From Halobacillus litoralis (lineage in GTDB: Bacteria > Bacillota > Bacilli > Bacillales > Halobacillaceae), in the NCBI RefSeq assembly GCF_020524025.1, contig NZ_JAIVKN010000002.1:186001-250000 (forward strand): a stretch of 64,000 bases of DNA, in the 5' to 3' direction. The notes under the pieces are model-generated. The model had not been told where the DNA came from, did no database searches, and saw only the letters and a list, made by a program, of their open reading frames with translations. The position numbers and the translations under genes were made by a program. Below are positions 6,884-14,818 of this stretch, piece after piece. Position 1 is the stretch's first letter. Every line of letters starts with the position of its first letter.

Positions 6884-8622
6884 TTAACGTAGAAGCTGAA
6901 GTACACCCTGTGGCTGCTGGTTTGCTTTCGCAAGCATAGCTTGAGAAGCCTGAGCAAGGATAGCTTGAGAAGCCTGAGCAAGGATACTTTGTTTCGTTTG
7001 GTTCATCATTTCTTCCGCCATCGTGCGAACATTTACTTTCATAAATGACTAGACTATATCTTCACCCTATATATAACAGGGGCCGGGCACTTCGGATCGA
7101 CAATATTGAACCTTTATTGCTTCACCTACGGATTTCATCACCTTACACGGTGGTCTATCCTAGTCGTTGAACCTTCTCCACTCTTTCGAGCCAGGAGCTT
7201 GGCTGCTGATTGCCCAATCTCTTCTTTTTTTGACCCTCGCGACTGCCGTTTCCAACTTCGCTGTGGTAAGAAAAGCTTCAGGGGTTTCCAGCAATTCACC
7301 CGATTGTAATCTCTGACCGTTACCAGTCAGGACGACTGTGCTTTTGTTTATGCAGCAAAAGCATAATCAACGTCACGGATTCGAGATTCCGCAGCTGTTA
7401 AGTTTTCAGATGATGTTCCAAGGTTGTTAATTGTGTGATCCAAACGATTCTGGAATGCACCCAACTTTGATCTTTCTCCAGATACTTGTTTTATTGCCTC
7501 ATCTAGAGTAGCAATAGCATCATCAGCGCCCTCTTGAGATTGAACATTTATATCCTTCACAAGGCCAACATTGGAATCTCCCAATGTGTTAGTACTCATT
7601 TCATTAATGTCAACTAACATACTCTGGTCTTTATTTGCACCAATCTGGAAAGTAGCACCACCACTAGCTACAGTTAACTTTGCAGTTCCAGATCCTGTAG
7701 TATCAGTTACAGAAAGCTCAGAACCTCTATAACTTACATCTTGTCCCATTCCAGTTAATGCTTCTGACACACCATCTTCATCAGTTACAGTAATCTCAGC
7801 ATCTGCTCCACCTGAAACTGCGCCTCCGAACTTAGCACTATCAGACCCTCCTAGAGAGAGTTTTGCATTTGAACCATATTCTTCAGTAGATAGGGATATC
7901 GTATCTGCAGAAGAACCATCTCCAGCAACTACTCCAGTCTGATCTGTGTATGAATTAATTTTAGCTTTCACATCTGTTGAACTAGCAGTATCAGTTAAGT
8001 CACTAAAATCAATAGTTACACCATTAATAGTTAAGTCTAAGCTTGTTGCCCCAACATCTGAACCATCAAATGCAGTTGTACCATCGGCTGCAGTTTTTAC
8101 ACTAGCTGCAGTTGTTACAGAAACATCATAGTCACCCTCTTTTAATCCAGACGCACTATCAACCTTCACTACCGTAGTGTCATCAGAAGACCCAGTAGCC
8201 CCCAAGCTACCGTTCAATAGCTTTTGTGTATTAAACTCTGTGTTATCAGAAATTCTATTAACTTCTGATTTAAGCTGTTCAACTTCTTTTTGAATTTCTT
8301 TACGATCGTCCAGAGTATTAGTATCATTGGAAGATTGAACAGATAATTCACGCATTCTTTGCAAAATGGAATGCGTTTCATTTAAAGCACCTTCTGCAGT
8401 TTGAATCATAGAAATACCATCTTGAGCATTACTTTGTGCTTGATCCAGCCCACGAATCTGACCACGCATCTTCTCTGAGATCGCAAGACCCGCTGCATCA
8501 TCAGATGCATTGTTGATACGAAGACCAGAAGATAGTTTTTCCATTGAATTGGACTGTGCGTTATTCGCCTGTCCAAGCTGACGGTACGTGTTAAGTGCCG
8601 CGATGTTGTGATTAATTCTCAT
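6884..8622 (-). CDS. hag: Flagellin, interrupted by a group I intron (two exons)
   Basis: Exon 1 is 8622-7366 (419 codons) and exon 2 is 7021-6884 (45 codons plus stop); removing 7022-7365 gives a 464-residue flagellin. Residues 1-140 are the conserved D0/D1 region (MRINHNIAALNTYRQL, LSSGLRINNASDDAAGLAI). The middle, about 145-350, is a variable Ser/Thr/Asp-rich surface domain. The C-terminal D1/D0 region ends in exon 1 with AAESRIRDVD and resumes in exon 2 with MAEEMMNQTKQSILAQ, closing with NQQPQGVLQLLR. Without splicing the frame reads five codons into the intron and stops at 7348. The D0 helix has an 8-residue tandem duplication (ILAQASQA twice). A SigD promoter and a CsrA-site leader precede it; a terminator follows. 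Confidence 0.93.
6937..6984 (-). repeat. 24-base perfect tandem duplication in hag exon 2
   Basis: The 24-base units at 6937-6960 and 6961-6984 are identical and in frame. They encode ILAQASQA twice in the C-terminal D0 helix of flagellin, a segment whose length is normally fixed across Bacillus flagellins. Confidence 0.95.
7022..7365 (-). ncRNA. Group I self-splicing intron in hag, no internal ORF
   Basis: 344 nt. The conserved core is visible on the minus strand: the P4-side segment AATTGCTGGAAACCCC (7281-7296), the P7 5' strand GTTCAACGACTA (7161-7172) and the P7 3' strand AAGATATAGTCT (7051-7062). The 5' site follows exon GTTGAT; its last U pairs with the G of AGTCG in a P1 stem extended by TGCTTTTG/CAAAAGCA. 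A CATTTA/TAAATG hairpin (P9-like) precedes the terminal G at 7022. The junction restores DVD-MAEEMM. No homing endonuclease frame is present, so it is a minimal, probably immobile form. I recall a published group I intron in the flagellin gene of Geobacillus stearothermophilus; whether this is its orthologue needs an alignment. Confidence 0.93.
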
Positions 8623-8629
8623 TTTAAAA

Positions 8630-8667
8630 ATTCCTCCTTGAAATGGTTAACCTCACGTCCTTGTGAG
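8630..8667 (-). promoter_or_regulatory. CsrA binding sites in the hag leader
   Basis: In the hag leader CTCAC-AAGGAC-GTGAG (8652-8667) forms a hairpin presenting GGA in its loop, the classic CsrA site. The Shine-Dalgarno sequence CAAGGAGGAA (about 8630-8640) supplies a second GGA 15 bases downstream. Two sites, one covering the ribosome binding site, is the arrangement established for B. subtilis hag. Confidence 0.7.
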
Positions 8668-8724
8668 ATCCCTTTATGAACACACAAAAAGTCGGCCGAC
8701 TTATGTAATGTTTCTACACTACTT

Positions 8725-8751
8725 ATATCGGACGACTTTCCTGACTGTTAA
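8725..8751 (-). promoter_or_regulatory. SigD promoter of hag
   Basis: Minus strand TTAA (8748-8751), 15 bases, then TCCGATAT (8725-8732), close to the SigD consensus. Its upstream element overlaps the csrA stop codon. The leader also contains the perfect palindrome AAGTCGGCCGACTT at 8689-8702. Confidence 0.8.
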
Positions 8752-8975
8752 CTATTATTTTCATTTTTCAATAGATCCAGTAAATTATCTGCTATCGAAG
8801 AGGCTTCTTTATTCTGCTCCTCAATACTCAAAAAGACTTCTTTCCGGTGAATATCCACATGCTTCGGCGCATCTATTCCCAGTTTCACCTGACCGCCTTC
8901 CACGGCGACTACCTTCACTTCAATGTCCTGACCGATTTTAATCGATTCCCCAGATTTTCGATTAAGAACGAGCAT
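8748..8975 (-). CDS. csrA: Carbon storage regulator CsrA, translational repressor of hag
   Basis: 75 residues, starting [18 protein letters not shown], the canonical CsrA N-terminus, with [19 protein letters not shown] as the RNA-binding core. The dimer binds GGA motifs in the hag leader and blocks ribosome access; FliW releases it when flagellin is low. The ATG at 8975 is preceded by AAGGCGG. A longer frame to 9032 lies inside fliW. It overlaps the end of fliW by 14 bases, so the two are translationally coupled. hag with matching leader sites is directly downstream. Confidence 0.95.
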   Translation of the reverse strand: MLVLNRKSGESIKIGQDIEVKVVAVEGGQVKLGIDAPKHVDIHRKEVFLSIEEQNKEASSIADNLLDLLKNENNS

Positions 8976-9417
8976 GAACCACACCGCCTTTTTGATTGAT
9001 AAACAGCGGATGTTTCGTTTGATAGGATTCATTATTTAGAATCACCTGTTTCCCTTTTTTGGTGCGGGCGTTCAGGACAATCGGCGCTTTTAAATTAATA
9101 GTTGACTGCTGAAGCGATTCTCTTAATGTAAGGACATTATAAACCGCTGCGTCCTCTGGTATTTCCAACTGAGTTTCAGCTATTGTACTCTCATCAAGAT
9201 CGAATTCATAATCAGTTAAAAACAAGTAAGGATTGGTCACGATTAAGGCAATTCCTGATTCATCTATTGACTGCAAGGCCATGTATACGCCTTTTTCATC
9301 GACAGGTAAGAGAGCGAATGTATGATAGTTCTCAAACCCTGGAAGGCCGTGTTCAAAATGAAAACATCCTTCTTCCTTTACCTCGACGTCTCCAAAATGC
9401 TTCGTTTTTATTTTCAT
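8962..9417 (-). CDS. fliW: Flagellar assembly factor FliW
   Basis: 151 residues, matching the usual FliW length. Recognisable segments are [30 protein letters not shown] and the central [20 protein letters not shown]. FliW binds either flagellin or CsrA; free FliW antagonises CsrA allosterically and so links flagellin export to hag translation. It sits between yviE and csrA and overlaps csrA by 14 bases, the standard partner-switch pair. Confidence 0.95.
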   Translation of the reverse strand: MKIKTKHFGDVEVKEEGCFHFEHGLPGFENYHTFALLPVDEKGVYMALQSIDESGIALIVTNPYLFLTDYEFDLDESTIAETQLEIPEDAAVYNVLTLRESLQQSTINLKAPIVLNARTKKGKQVILNNESYQTKHPLFINQKGGVVHARS

Positions 9418-9432
9418 GTCTGTTCACCTCTT

Positions 9433-9981
9433 CTACACTTTCCAATCGATTTGCACATCGGCATATTGTTCGTTTTTAAGGGTCACTTCTCCCGGCTGAT
9501 ACGAAATAGAAGGATTGACCGGAGTAGTTTCTATAATCGGATCGTTACGTTTCACAGACACCTCTGCTTCAGAAGGTTGGTAGCGGATATCAACTAAATC
9601 ATAAGCAGGCAGGCCCCCTGGTTGGAGCGTAAACGAATATTTCGAATTCTGCTCGGCATGAGCAGCAATCGGATTCCCACCGTTTTCGATTTTCATCAAC
9701 TCATCACCTTCACGCGCCACACGGGATATCCCCTCCATCCATCCCTGCTCGGCATCTCTCACCATAGCTTCTGTCCGCTTGAAAACACTTTTCAAATCAA
9801 TATTGTCCCAGGCTTTCGTTTGATCAATCGTCAATTTCCCCGGCCTTTGCTCAACCCTCAGCTCAGCTTCCGGCTGCTGAATCGACTGTTCCGCCAAAGG
9901 CTGCCTGATCGTCTGTTTCGCTTCATTAATACTCAACCCAATCTTAGCCGGTGTTGTTTCAATGTGGAGCTTTGGAATCAT
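9433..9981 (-). CDS. yviE: YviE/DUF6470 flagellar-cluster protein
   Basis: 182 residues. It begins MIPKLHIETTPAKIGLSINE and is built of repeated short beta-strand-like segments of the type PAEVSVKRNDPII and PGEVTLKNEQY. This is the YviE (DUF6470) family, always placed between flgL and fliW in Bacillus. Its function is unknown; no signal peptide or membrane segment is seen. It is the first gene of a yviE-fliW-csrA transcript, because a terminator and a repeat element separate it from flgL. It ends 15 bases before fliW. Confidence 0.85.
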   Translation of the reverse strand: MIPKLHIETTPAKIGLSINEAKQTIRQPLAEQSIQQPEAELRVEQRPGKLTIDQTKAWDNIDLKSVFKRTEAMVRDAEQGWMEGISRVAREGDELMKIENGGNPIAAHAEQNSKYSFTLQPGGLPAYDLVDIRYQPSEAEVSVKRNDPIIETTPVNPSISYQPGEVTLKNEQYADVQIDWKV

Positions 9982-10312
9982 TCCCCTTACCCTCCCTCTA
10001 CTGCTACTTATTTCTTCTTTTTCTAACTAACAAGCAGGTATTGAGTAAGTCTTGATTCAAAATTTCGTCGGTCCTACTTTTCTCAATATTCCATGCAGTA
10101 CACGCTATCTTCTATGTGGTCCTTTCACCTCAGATACAGCAGGGGTGGGTAGGAAATGACGAGACTCCCGAGGGAGAAGGAGCTAGGCAAAACCCCACAA
10201 GGAGTGTTAACGACTGAGGAGGCTTGCCAGTTCCCCGCAGGAAAGCGAGTTATTTCCTACCCAACCCGAACCCCACTAACCGAAAAGGACCTAAAAAGAC
10301 AAGATAGAAAAG
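9982..10312. other. Intergenic region between flgL and yviE
   Basis: About 330 bases containing repeat copy B (10142-10267) and the flgL terminator. The yviE promoter should lie at about 9995-10090, but I do not see a convincing SigA or SigD match there. Confidence 0.6.
10142..10267 (+). repeat. Inverted-repeat element, copy B
   Basis: 126 bases with long complementary ends (GGTGGGTAGGAAAT against ATTTCCTACCCAACC). The blocks GAGACTCC and GGAAAGCGAG flank an interior with CTCCCGAGGGAG and GGCAA/TTGCC pairings. Near-identical to copy A in reverse orientation. Confidence 0.9.
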
Positions 10313-10337
10313 AGACTGCCTCAATTTGAGACAGCCT
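10305..10337 (-). terminator. Terminator of the flgM-flgL transcript
   Basis: Minus strand AGGCTGTCTC pairs with GAGGCAGTCT over a 5-base loop, followed by CTTTTC. The hairpin overlaps the flgL stop codon. Confidence 0.75.
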
Positions 10338-11238
10338 ATCTTAGAAAGTCCATCAGCGAAGGCTGGATAATCCGCGATCCAACTCCGAGCGCAGCTCTAT
10401 GGATACTCTCCTGAGTTTTCAAATTCATGATGACCTTCTCAATATCCGCATCCTCATTCTCTGAAACAAGCTTAGAAGCAGAAACTTCCTGAGTAGCCAG
10501 ACGATCTTCAATCAAGTCCACACGGTTCATCCGCGCACCAAGATCGGCTCTTTCATTAACCATGTTGTTGATATGATCATCAAACGTCGTCAAAAAGCCA
10601 CCAAGTTCTGTCTCATCCATGTTTGTTCCTAACTTACTACCGTCTTCTAATGCATTTGCAAAATTCTCAAGGTCGTTAAACAAACCTTCACTAAAAACAT
10701 TACCCGGCGTAACGTTCGTCTGCAGCTTCACACCTGATGAAACTTCAATCGCCACCGGAGTATTGTTCTGGCTTACAACAAAGGAAGACGAGTCATCCAT
10801 ATTTACAGGCGGTTCTGTTGTATTGCTGCCGTTAAAGATATATTTATCATTCACTTTCGTGTTCGCCATCGAACCTAGATGTTCTTTCAGCTGACGGATT
10901 TCTTTTGCGATATTCGCCCGCTGACCTTCTTCATATGTGCCGTTACTCGCCTGAACCGTCAGTTCCCTCACACGCTGCATCGCCTGTGTGGTTTTATCTA
11001 AAGCGGAGTCACTATTATCCATCCAGTTATGTACTTCATTAATATTTCGTTTATACTGCTCGACTTCCTGAAGCTCGGAGCGGTAATTCATCCCCTTCAT
11101 CGCTACAACCGGGTCCTGGGACGGCCGGCTGATTTTCTTGCCGGAACTCAGCTGGTCCTGGTATTTGCCCATGTTGGAGTAACTGTTGCTTAAGTTTCTC
11201 AACATGTTATTGGATAACATCGATTGTGTTACGCGCAT
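10336..11238 (-). CDS. flgL: Flagellar hook-filament junction protein FlgL (HAP3)
   Basis: 300 residues, as in Bacillus. The N-terminus MRVTQSMLSNNMLRNLSNSY and QLSSGKKISRPSQDP, and the C-terminal flagellin-like helix (VIMNLKTQESIHRAALG), are diagnostic. FlgL joins the last hook-associated ring to the filament. It follows flgK by 17 bases behind a strong AAAGGAGGA site and is the last gene before a terminator. Confidence 0.95.
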   Translation of the reverse strand: MRVTQSMLSNNMLRNLSNSYSNMGKYQDQLSSGKKISRPSQDPVVAMKGMNYRSELQEVEQYKRNINEVHNWMDNSDSALDKTTQAMQRVRELTVQASNGTYEEGQRANIAKEIRQLKEHLGSMANTKVNDKYIFNGSNTTEPPVNMDDSSSFVVSQNNTPVAIEVSSGVKLQTNVTPGNVFSEGLFNDLENFANALEDGSKLGTNMDETELGGFLTTFDDHINNMVNERADLGARMNRVDLIEDRLATQEVSASKLVSENEDADIEKVIMNLKTQESIHRAALGVGSRIIQPSLMDFLR

Positions 11239-11255
11239 CGGTTCTTCCTCCTTTC

Positions 11256-12794
11256 TTATACACCCATCCGGTTGATGATGGTATCAAGCATTTCATCAAT
11301 GACCGTGATATTTCTTGCGGCTGCATTGTAGGCATGCTGGTATTTAATCATGTTCGACATTTCTTCATCTAACGAAACGGAACTGACCGACTGGCGCTGT
11401 TCACTGACCGAAGCTTTTAACGTGCCGGCGTTTTTAGACATCCGCTCCGCTTCCTGCGTTTCCACAGCCATCGTACCGATCACCGATTCATAAAAGCCTG
11501 TAAAAGAAGCCTCTTCCCCAAATAGCGCATTGCTATCATTTTGAACATCGGCTAAGTTGGCAGCATTTTCGCCATTCCCCGCATCTGTTGTGACGGCAGC
11601 TGCGATATTGTCTTTATCAAGTTTAATTTTGTTCGTCAAATCAATCGTTCCAGCAACACCTTCAATGACACCATCTTCATTGGCCTGACCCATATCAATA
11701 TCGAAAAATTTTGGTACCGCAGTACCACCGTTCATGCTGTTTAAAGATTCTCCACCTTGATGAACTGTGTTAAATGCATCAGCAAAACCTGTAGCCATCC
11801 GGTCAAGATCAGAAATCATCGTTTCGTAGGTTCCTTTTCCTTCTCCGTCCTGAACGTAACCACCTGACTCAATTAACCCTTTTAACTTGCCTTGTGACGG
11901 AAATTCATCCACTGAGTAATCTGAATTCCCAACCGTGATGCCGGTTGCCAGGTTGTTATCTCCATAGGTCACATCAATCGTTGTAAACCCACCATCTTCT
12001 GCGCCATCGACAAGCGTCGCCGGAGGATCAAGTGGCTGACCATCTTGATTGACTAAAGAGATGGTTGCTTTTCCCATCGCCATCGGATCGGCTGAAGCAT
12101 ACGAATCCTCATAGTTCACTTGTATATTGACATGTTCAGATAACTGGTCAATCAAACGGTCCCGCTCATCATACAAATCATTTGGAACCATTCCGTGTGG
12201 TTCGACCTCGCCTATCTGCTGGTTGATGTTATGGATCTGGCTGACCACCGAATTAATTTCTTTTTCTGTTACGCCCACTTCTGCCTGAACATCTTTCTTT
12301 AATGTCTGCAGCGTGTTTGATAAATAGTTGAACGTCTCAGCGACAGCCTGTCCGCGCTGACGTACGACCGAGCGCGCCCCTGAATCCTCAGGATTTACGG
12401 ATAAATCCTGGAGCGATCCCCAGAAACGGTCCATTGTACTGGATAACCCGTCTTCTGACGGTTCATTCATAACGCTCTCAAGCCTGGTAAGGGCACTTTT
12501 TCTCGAGTCATAATAGCCGGTTTTACTGGCTTCTCCCCGGTATTGATTGTCTAAGAAATCGACGCGTACACGCTCAATTGAACCTGCCTGAACCCCGCTT
12601 CCCATCTGACCGGGGATCTGCGGACGGTTGCGGGAGGCTGCCGGGTACGGGCCTGTCTGTTCAAAGTTGACCCGCTGTCTTGTATAGCCCTCTGTATTCG
12701 CGTTTGCGATATTATGTCCTGTTGTATATAAAGCGGACTGCTGTGTGAAGAGGCCTCGCTTAGCCACTTCCAATCCGTGAAAAGTTGAAGTCAT
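11256..12794 (-). CDS. flgK: Flagellar hook-associated protein FlgK (HAP1)
   Basis: 512 residues. The N-terminus has STFHGLEVAKRGLFTQQSAL and the TGHNIANANTEGYTRQRVN rod/hook signature at about 28-45. The C-terminus carries the matching SVSLDEEMSNMIKYQHAYNA and LDTIINRMGV segments. FlgK is the first junction protein on the hook. The middle is a variable acidic domain. It starts 18 bases after flgN, its chaperone gene. Confidence 0.95.
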   Translation of the reverse strand: MTSTFHGLEVAKRGLFTQQSALYTTGHNIANANTEGYTRQRVNFEQTGPYPAASRNRPQIPGQMGSGVQAGSIERVRVDFLDNQYRGEASKTGYYDSRKSALTRLESVMNEPSEDGLSSTMDRFWGSLQDLSVNPEDSGARSVVRQRGQAVAETFNYLSNTLQTLKKDVQAEVGVTEKEINSVVSQIHNINQQIGEVEPHGMVPNDLYDERDRLIDQLSEHVNIQVNYEDSYASADPMAMGKATISLVNQDGQPLDPPATLVDGAEDGGFTTIDVTYGDNNLATGITVGNSDYSVDEFPSQGKLKGLIESGGYVQDGEGKGTYETMISDLDRMATGFADAFNTVHQGGESLNSMNGGTAVPKFFDIDMGQANEDGVIEGVAGTIDLTNKIKLDKDNIAAAVTTDAGNGENAANLADVQNDSNALFGEEASFTGFYESVIGTMAVETQEAERMSKNAGTLKASVSEQRQSVSSVSLDEEMSNMIKYQHAYNAAARNITVIDEMLDTIINRMGV

Positions 12795-12812
12795 ATTCGA
12801 TACTCCTCTTCC

Positions 12813-13307
12813 TTAAGCTTTAGAATCAAACAGCGACCGCTTAGGAGTCTCTTCTGATCCACGTGTCTCTTGACTGCCATAGTTCATCGTCTGAAGTGAG
12901 GGCTGAAGCATATTAAGAGAAAGATTAATAAACTGCATCGACTGCTGAATTAATTCGGCATTTAACGATTCCTGTTGTTTTAAGTCTGCTAAAACAAGAA
13001 CAAGGCCTTCATAAACCGTTTGAAGCTCACGCTTTTCTTCTCCCTCTAAAGCGTCAATGAGCACGGAGATGGTCCACTGTTCTTTACGGATTCCCTTCCC
13101 GTTAAACCACTCTTCCACCGCTGTCATCCGCTGGTTTTCTATCTTTTGTATCGCTTGTATATGCTTACGCTCCTGCGTTAACACCTGCTGCATCTCGGTC
13201 GTCTCATTTTTTTTCAGCGCTTCTGTTTTCCTTTTGGACAAAGTAAGCAGACTATCATGCAGCTGTTTTAACTGAGACAGAGGGTTAATGATTCCGGTGA
13301 TCGTCAT
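12813..13307 (-). CDS. flgN: FlgN family export chaperone
   Basis: 164 residues, highly helical (KQLHDSLLTLSKRKTEAL, VLTQERKHIQAIQKIE), in the flgN (YvyG) position between flgM and flgK. FlgN escorts FlgK and FlgL to the export apparatus. The call rests on position, size and helical FlgN-like pattern. An AGGAGAA site precedes the ATG; it follows flgM by 12 bases. Confidence 0.88.
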   Translation of the reverse strand: MTITGIINPLSQLKQLHDSLLTLSKRKTEALKKNETTEMQQVLTQERKHIQAIQKIENQRMTAVEEWFNGKGIRKEQWTISVLIDALEGEEKRELQTVYEGLVLVLADLKQQESLNAELIQQSMQFINLSLNMLQPSLQTMNYGSQETRGSEETPKRSLFDSKA

Positions 13308-13319
13308 GCTGATTCTCCT

Positions 13320-13586
13320 TTATCCTTTGGTTGACCAGAAATCAATCATTTTTTGAGCTGTTCTTTTAGAGTCAACCTGATAATTTCCTGTCTGCACATC
13401 CGTCTTAATCTTTTCCACCAGTTTATTTCTTGCAGCATCCGTCGGTCCGGATTCCTGCATTTGTTTTGCCTGATCGGATATTTCCAGCTTATCTTTGGAC
13501 TGCTTTGTACTTTTCACTTCCGCCTGATTGTTCCACTGCTTTTGATAGGGATTCAAGCTTGCTTGATTAGGCCGGTTGATTTTCAT
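13320..13586 (-). CDS. flgM: Anti-sigma-D factor FlgM
   Basis: 88 residues, the exact length of B. subtilis FlgM. It starts MKINRPNQASLNPYQKQW, and its C-terminal half (KLVEKIKTDVQTGNYQVDS, then MIDFWSTKG) is the SigD-binding region. FlgM holds SigD inactive until the hook is complete. I chose ATG 13586 because GAGGTG lies 6 bases upstream and the longer frame to 13637 would run across the SigD promoter. That promoter gives the usual SigD autoregulatory loop. Confidence 0.95.
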   Translation of the reverse strand: MKINRPNQASLNPYQKQWNNQAEVKSTKQSKDKLEISDQAKQMQESGPTDAARNKLVEKIKTDVQTGNYQVDSKRTAQKMIDFWSTKG

Positions 13587-13626
13587 CCGTTTCACCTCGC
13601 TATTTAAAACGTGCTCACTTTCTTTT

Positions 13627-13653
13627 ATATCGGCCATTCTTTAACATTCTATA
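13627..13653 (-). promoter_or_regulatory. SigD promoter of flgM-flgN-flgK-flgL
   Basis: Minus strand TATA (13650-13653), 15 bases, then a perfect GCCGATAT (13627-13634). It lies about 41 bases before the flgM start. Confidence 0.85.
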
Positions 13654-13666
13654 TCCTGCCTATTAA

Positions 13667-14083
13667 TCAATTATCTAATGAGTAATAAGTCCTGCCATAA
13701 TCTTTTTTTGTTTCTTTAATTCTTTCACTAAACTCTTTGTTGCGCTCTTCCCGCTGCAGTCCGGTCTGAATCGACTGATTACAACCTTCACATATCCGCC
13801 CCTCACGAATAGAACGCCCGCATTTCTCGCATCCGTAGGTTAAGTTGGGAAAGTGGGCGGGATGAAGCCTTTTCTGTTTCACAAATTTCCGGATTTGTTT
13901 TTCAGGAACGCCCGTCTCTCTTACAATATCATCTACCGTCGCGGTTCGATTGACTTTCTTCCTGATAAACGCATATACCGTCTGGAAATCCGCTTCTTCT
14001 TTTTTTACACACGCGGGGCAGACCGTCGCCGCCCCTTTCATAAATAAAGCATTACATCTTGGACAATTCGCTAAATCACCCAT
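13667..14083 (-). CDS. yvyF: YvyF flagellar-operon zinc-ribbon protein
   Basis: 138 residues with two treble-clef or zinc-ribbon pairs: CPRCNALF...CPAC at about 7-25 and CEKCGRSI...CEGCNQ at about 84-103. Between them lies a helix-turn-helix-like segment (TATVDDIVRETGVPEKQIRK). This is the TIGR03826-type YvyF family, always next to flgM and comF in Bacillus. The fold suggests nucleic-acid binding and a regulatory role, but the function is not established. The ATG follows AGGAGGACG. Confidence 0.9.
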   Translation of the reverse strand: MGDLANCPRCNALFMKGAATVCPACVKKEEADFQTVYAFIRKKVNRTATVDDIVRETGVPEKQIRKFVKQKRLHPAHFPNLTYGCEKCGRSIREGRICEGCNQSIQTGLQREERNKEFSERIKETKKDYGRTYYSLDN

Positions 14084-14158
14084 ACCGTCGTCCTCCTGTT
14101 ACTCTCTTTACCTATTATATCGGCAGCATTAATAGATTCCAAAGTCCGATTGACCGAT

Positions 14159-14818
14159 TCAACGAAAAATAGTGAAAGACGACACAGAAGGACAGCCGCC
14201 AGCCTTCAATAAAGAAGCCATGTGACGCACGGTCCTTCCTGTCGTATAAATATCGTCCACAATCAAAACGGGGTCCGGTGAAGTTTCAATTAAGGTAAAA
14301 GGGTTCTCTGCCTCCATGCGGTCTCTTTTCTTCCGCTTCGACTGCTTTTCGCTATGCTTTCTTTGAAAAAGACTGACGGGTTGAAGGCCTGCTGCCTGTA
14401 TAATCGCCTTTGACTGATTAAACCCCCGCTCCTTCTCCCTTTCTTCACTAAGCGGAACATACACCGCTTGTTTTTCACGATCCCCCGTTAAACCTTTTTG
14501 AATTTCCTCCTGTAAAGCTTCCAAAAGAACGTAATCTCCCCGGTACTTCCAGCGGGCAACAAAGTCTTTAGCAAAAGCGTTGTAAGCATAAACAGATTTA
14601 TTTCCATCCAGTACTCCAGGACTTGTTTTCTGCCACTGCAGACAGTCCCTGCACAGTCCTTTACTGTCCATACGAAAACAGGCTGTACAACCGGGAACCG
14701 TTATTTTTTCATTTTTTGAAGCACAGGTGGAGCACATCTTTTTTTCTTCCACCGGTTTATAAAATGTGCTCCATGTCACTTCAGGGAGAATTTCTTCAAA
14801 ACAAATGACACACCTCAC
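14159..14818 (-). CDS. comFC: Late competence protein ComFC (phosphoribosyltransferase-like)
   Basis: 219 residues. An N-terminal four-cysteine zinc finger (MRCVICFEEI, then CSTCAS and CTACFR...CRDC) precedes a type I phosphoribosyltransferase fold with the PRPP-binding loop VLIVDDIYTTGRTV near residues 185-198. ComFC takes part in internalised single-stranded DNA handling in transformation together with ComFA. The start is GTG at 14818, overlapping the comFA stop as GTGA, so it is translationally coupled. Confidence 0.93.
   Translation of the reverse strand: MRCVICFEEILPEVTWSTFYKPVEEKKMCSTCASKNEKITVPGCTACFRMDSKGLCRDCLQWQKTSPGVLDGNKSVYAYNAFAKDFVARWKYRGDYVLLEALQEEIQKGLTGDREKQAVYVPLSEEREKERGFNQSKAIIQAAGLQPVSLFQRKHSEKQSKRKKRDRMEAENPFTLIETSPDPVLIVDDIYTTGRTVRHMASLLKAGGCPSVSSFTIFR

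Noticed and set aside
7106-7309. 67-codon plus-strand open frame inside the intron
   Set aside because: It is antisense to the group I intron, lacks a ribosome binding site and does not resemble a homing endonuclease.
7348-8622. Flagellin as a truncated pseudogene or 424-residue isoform
   Set aside because: The missing C-terminus is present in frame after a segment with group I intron core motifs, and a terminator follows it, so a split but functional gene explains the data better.
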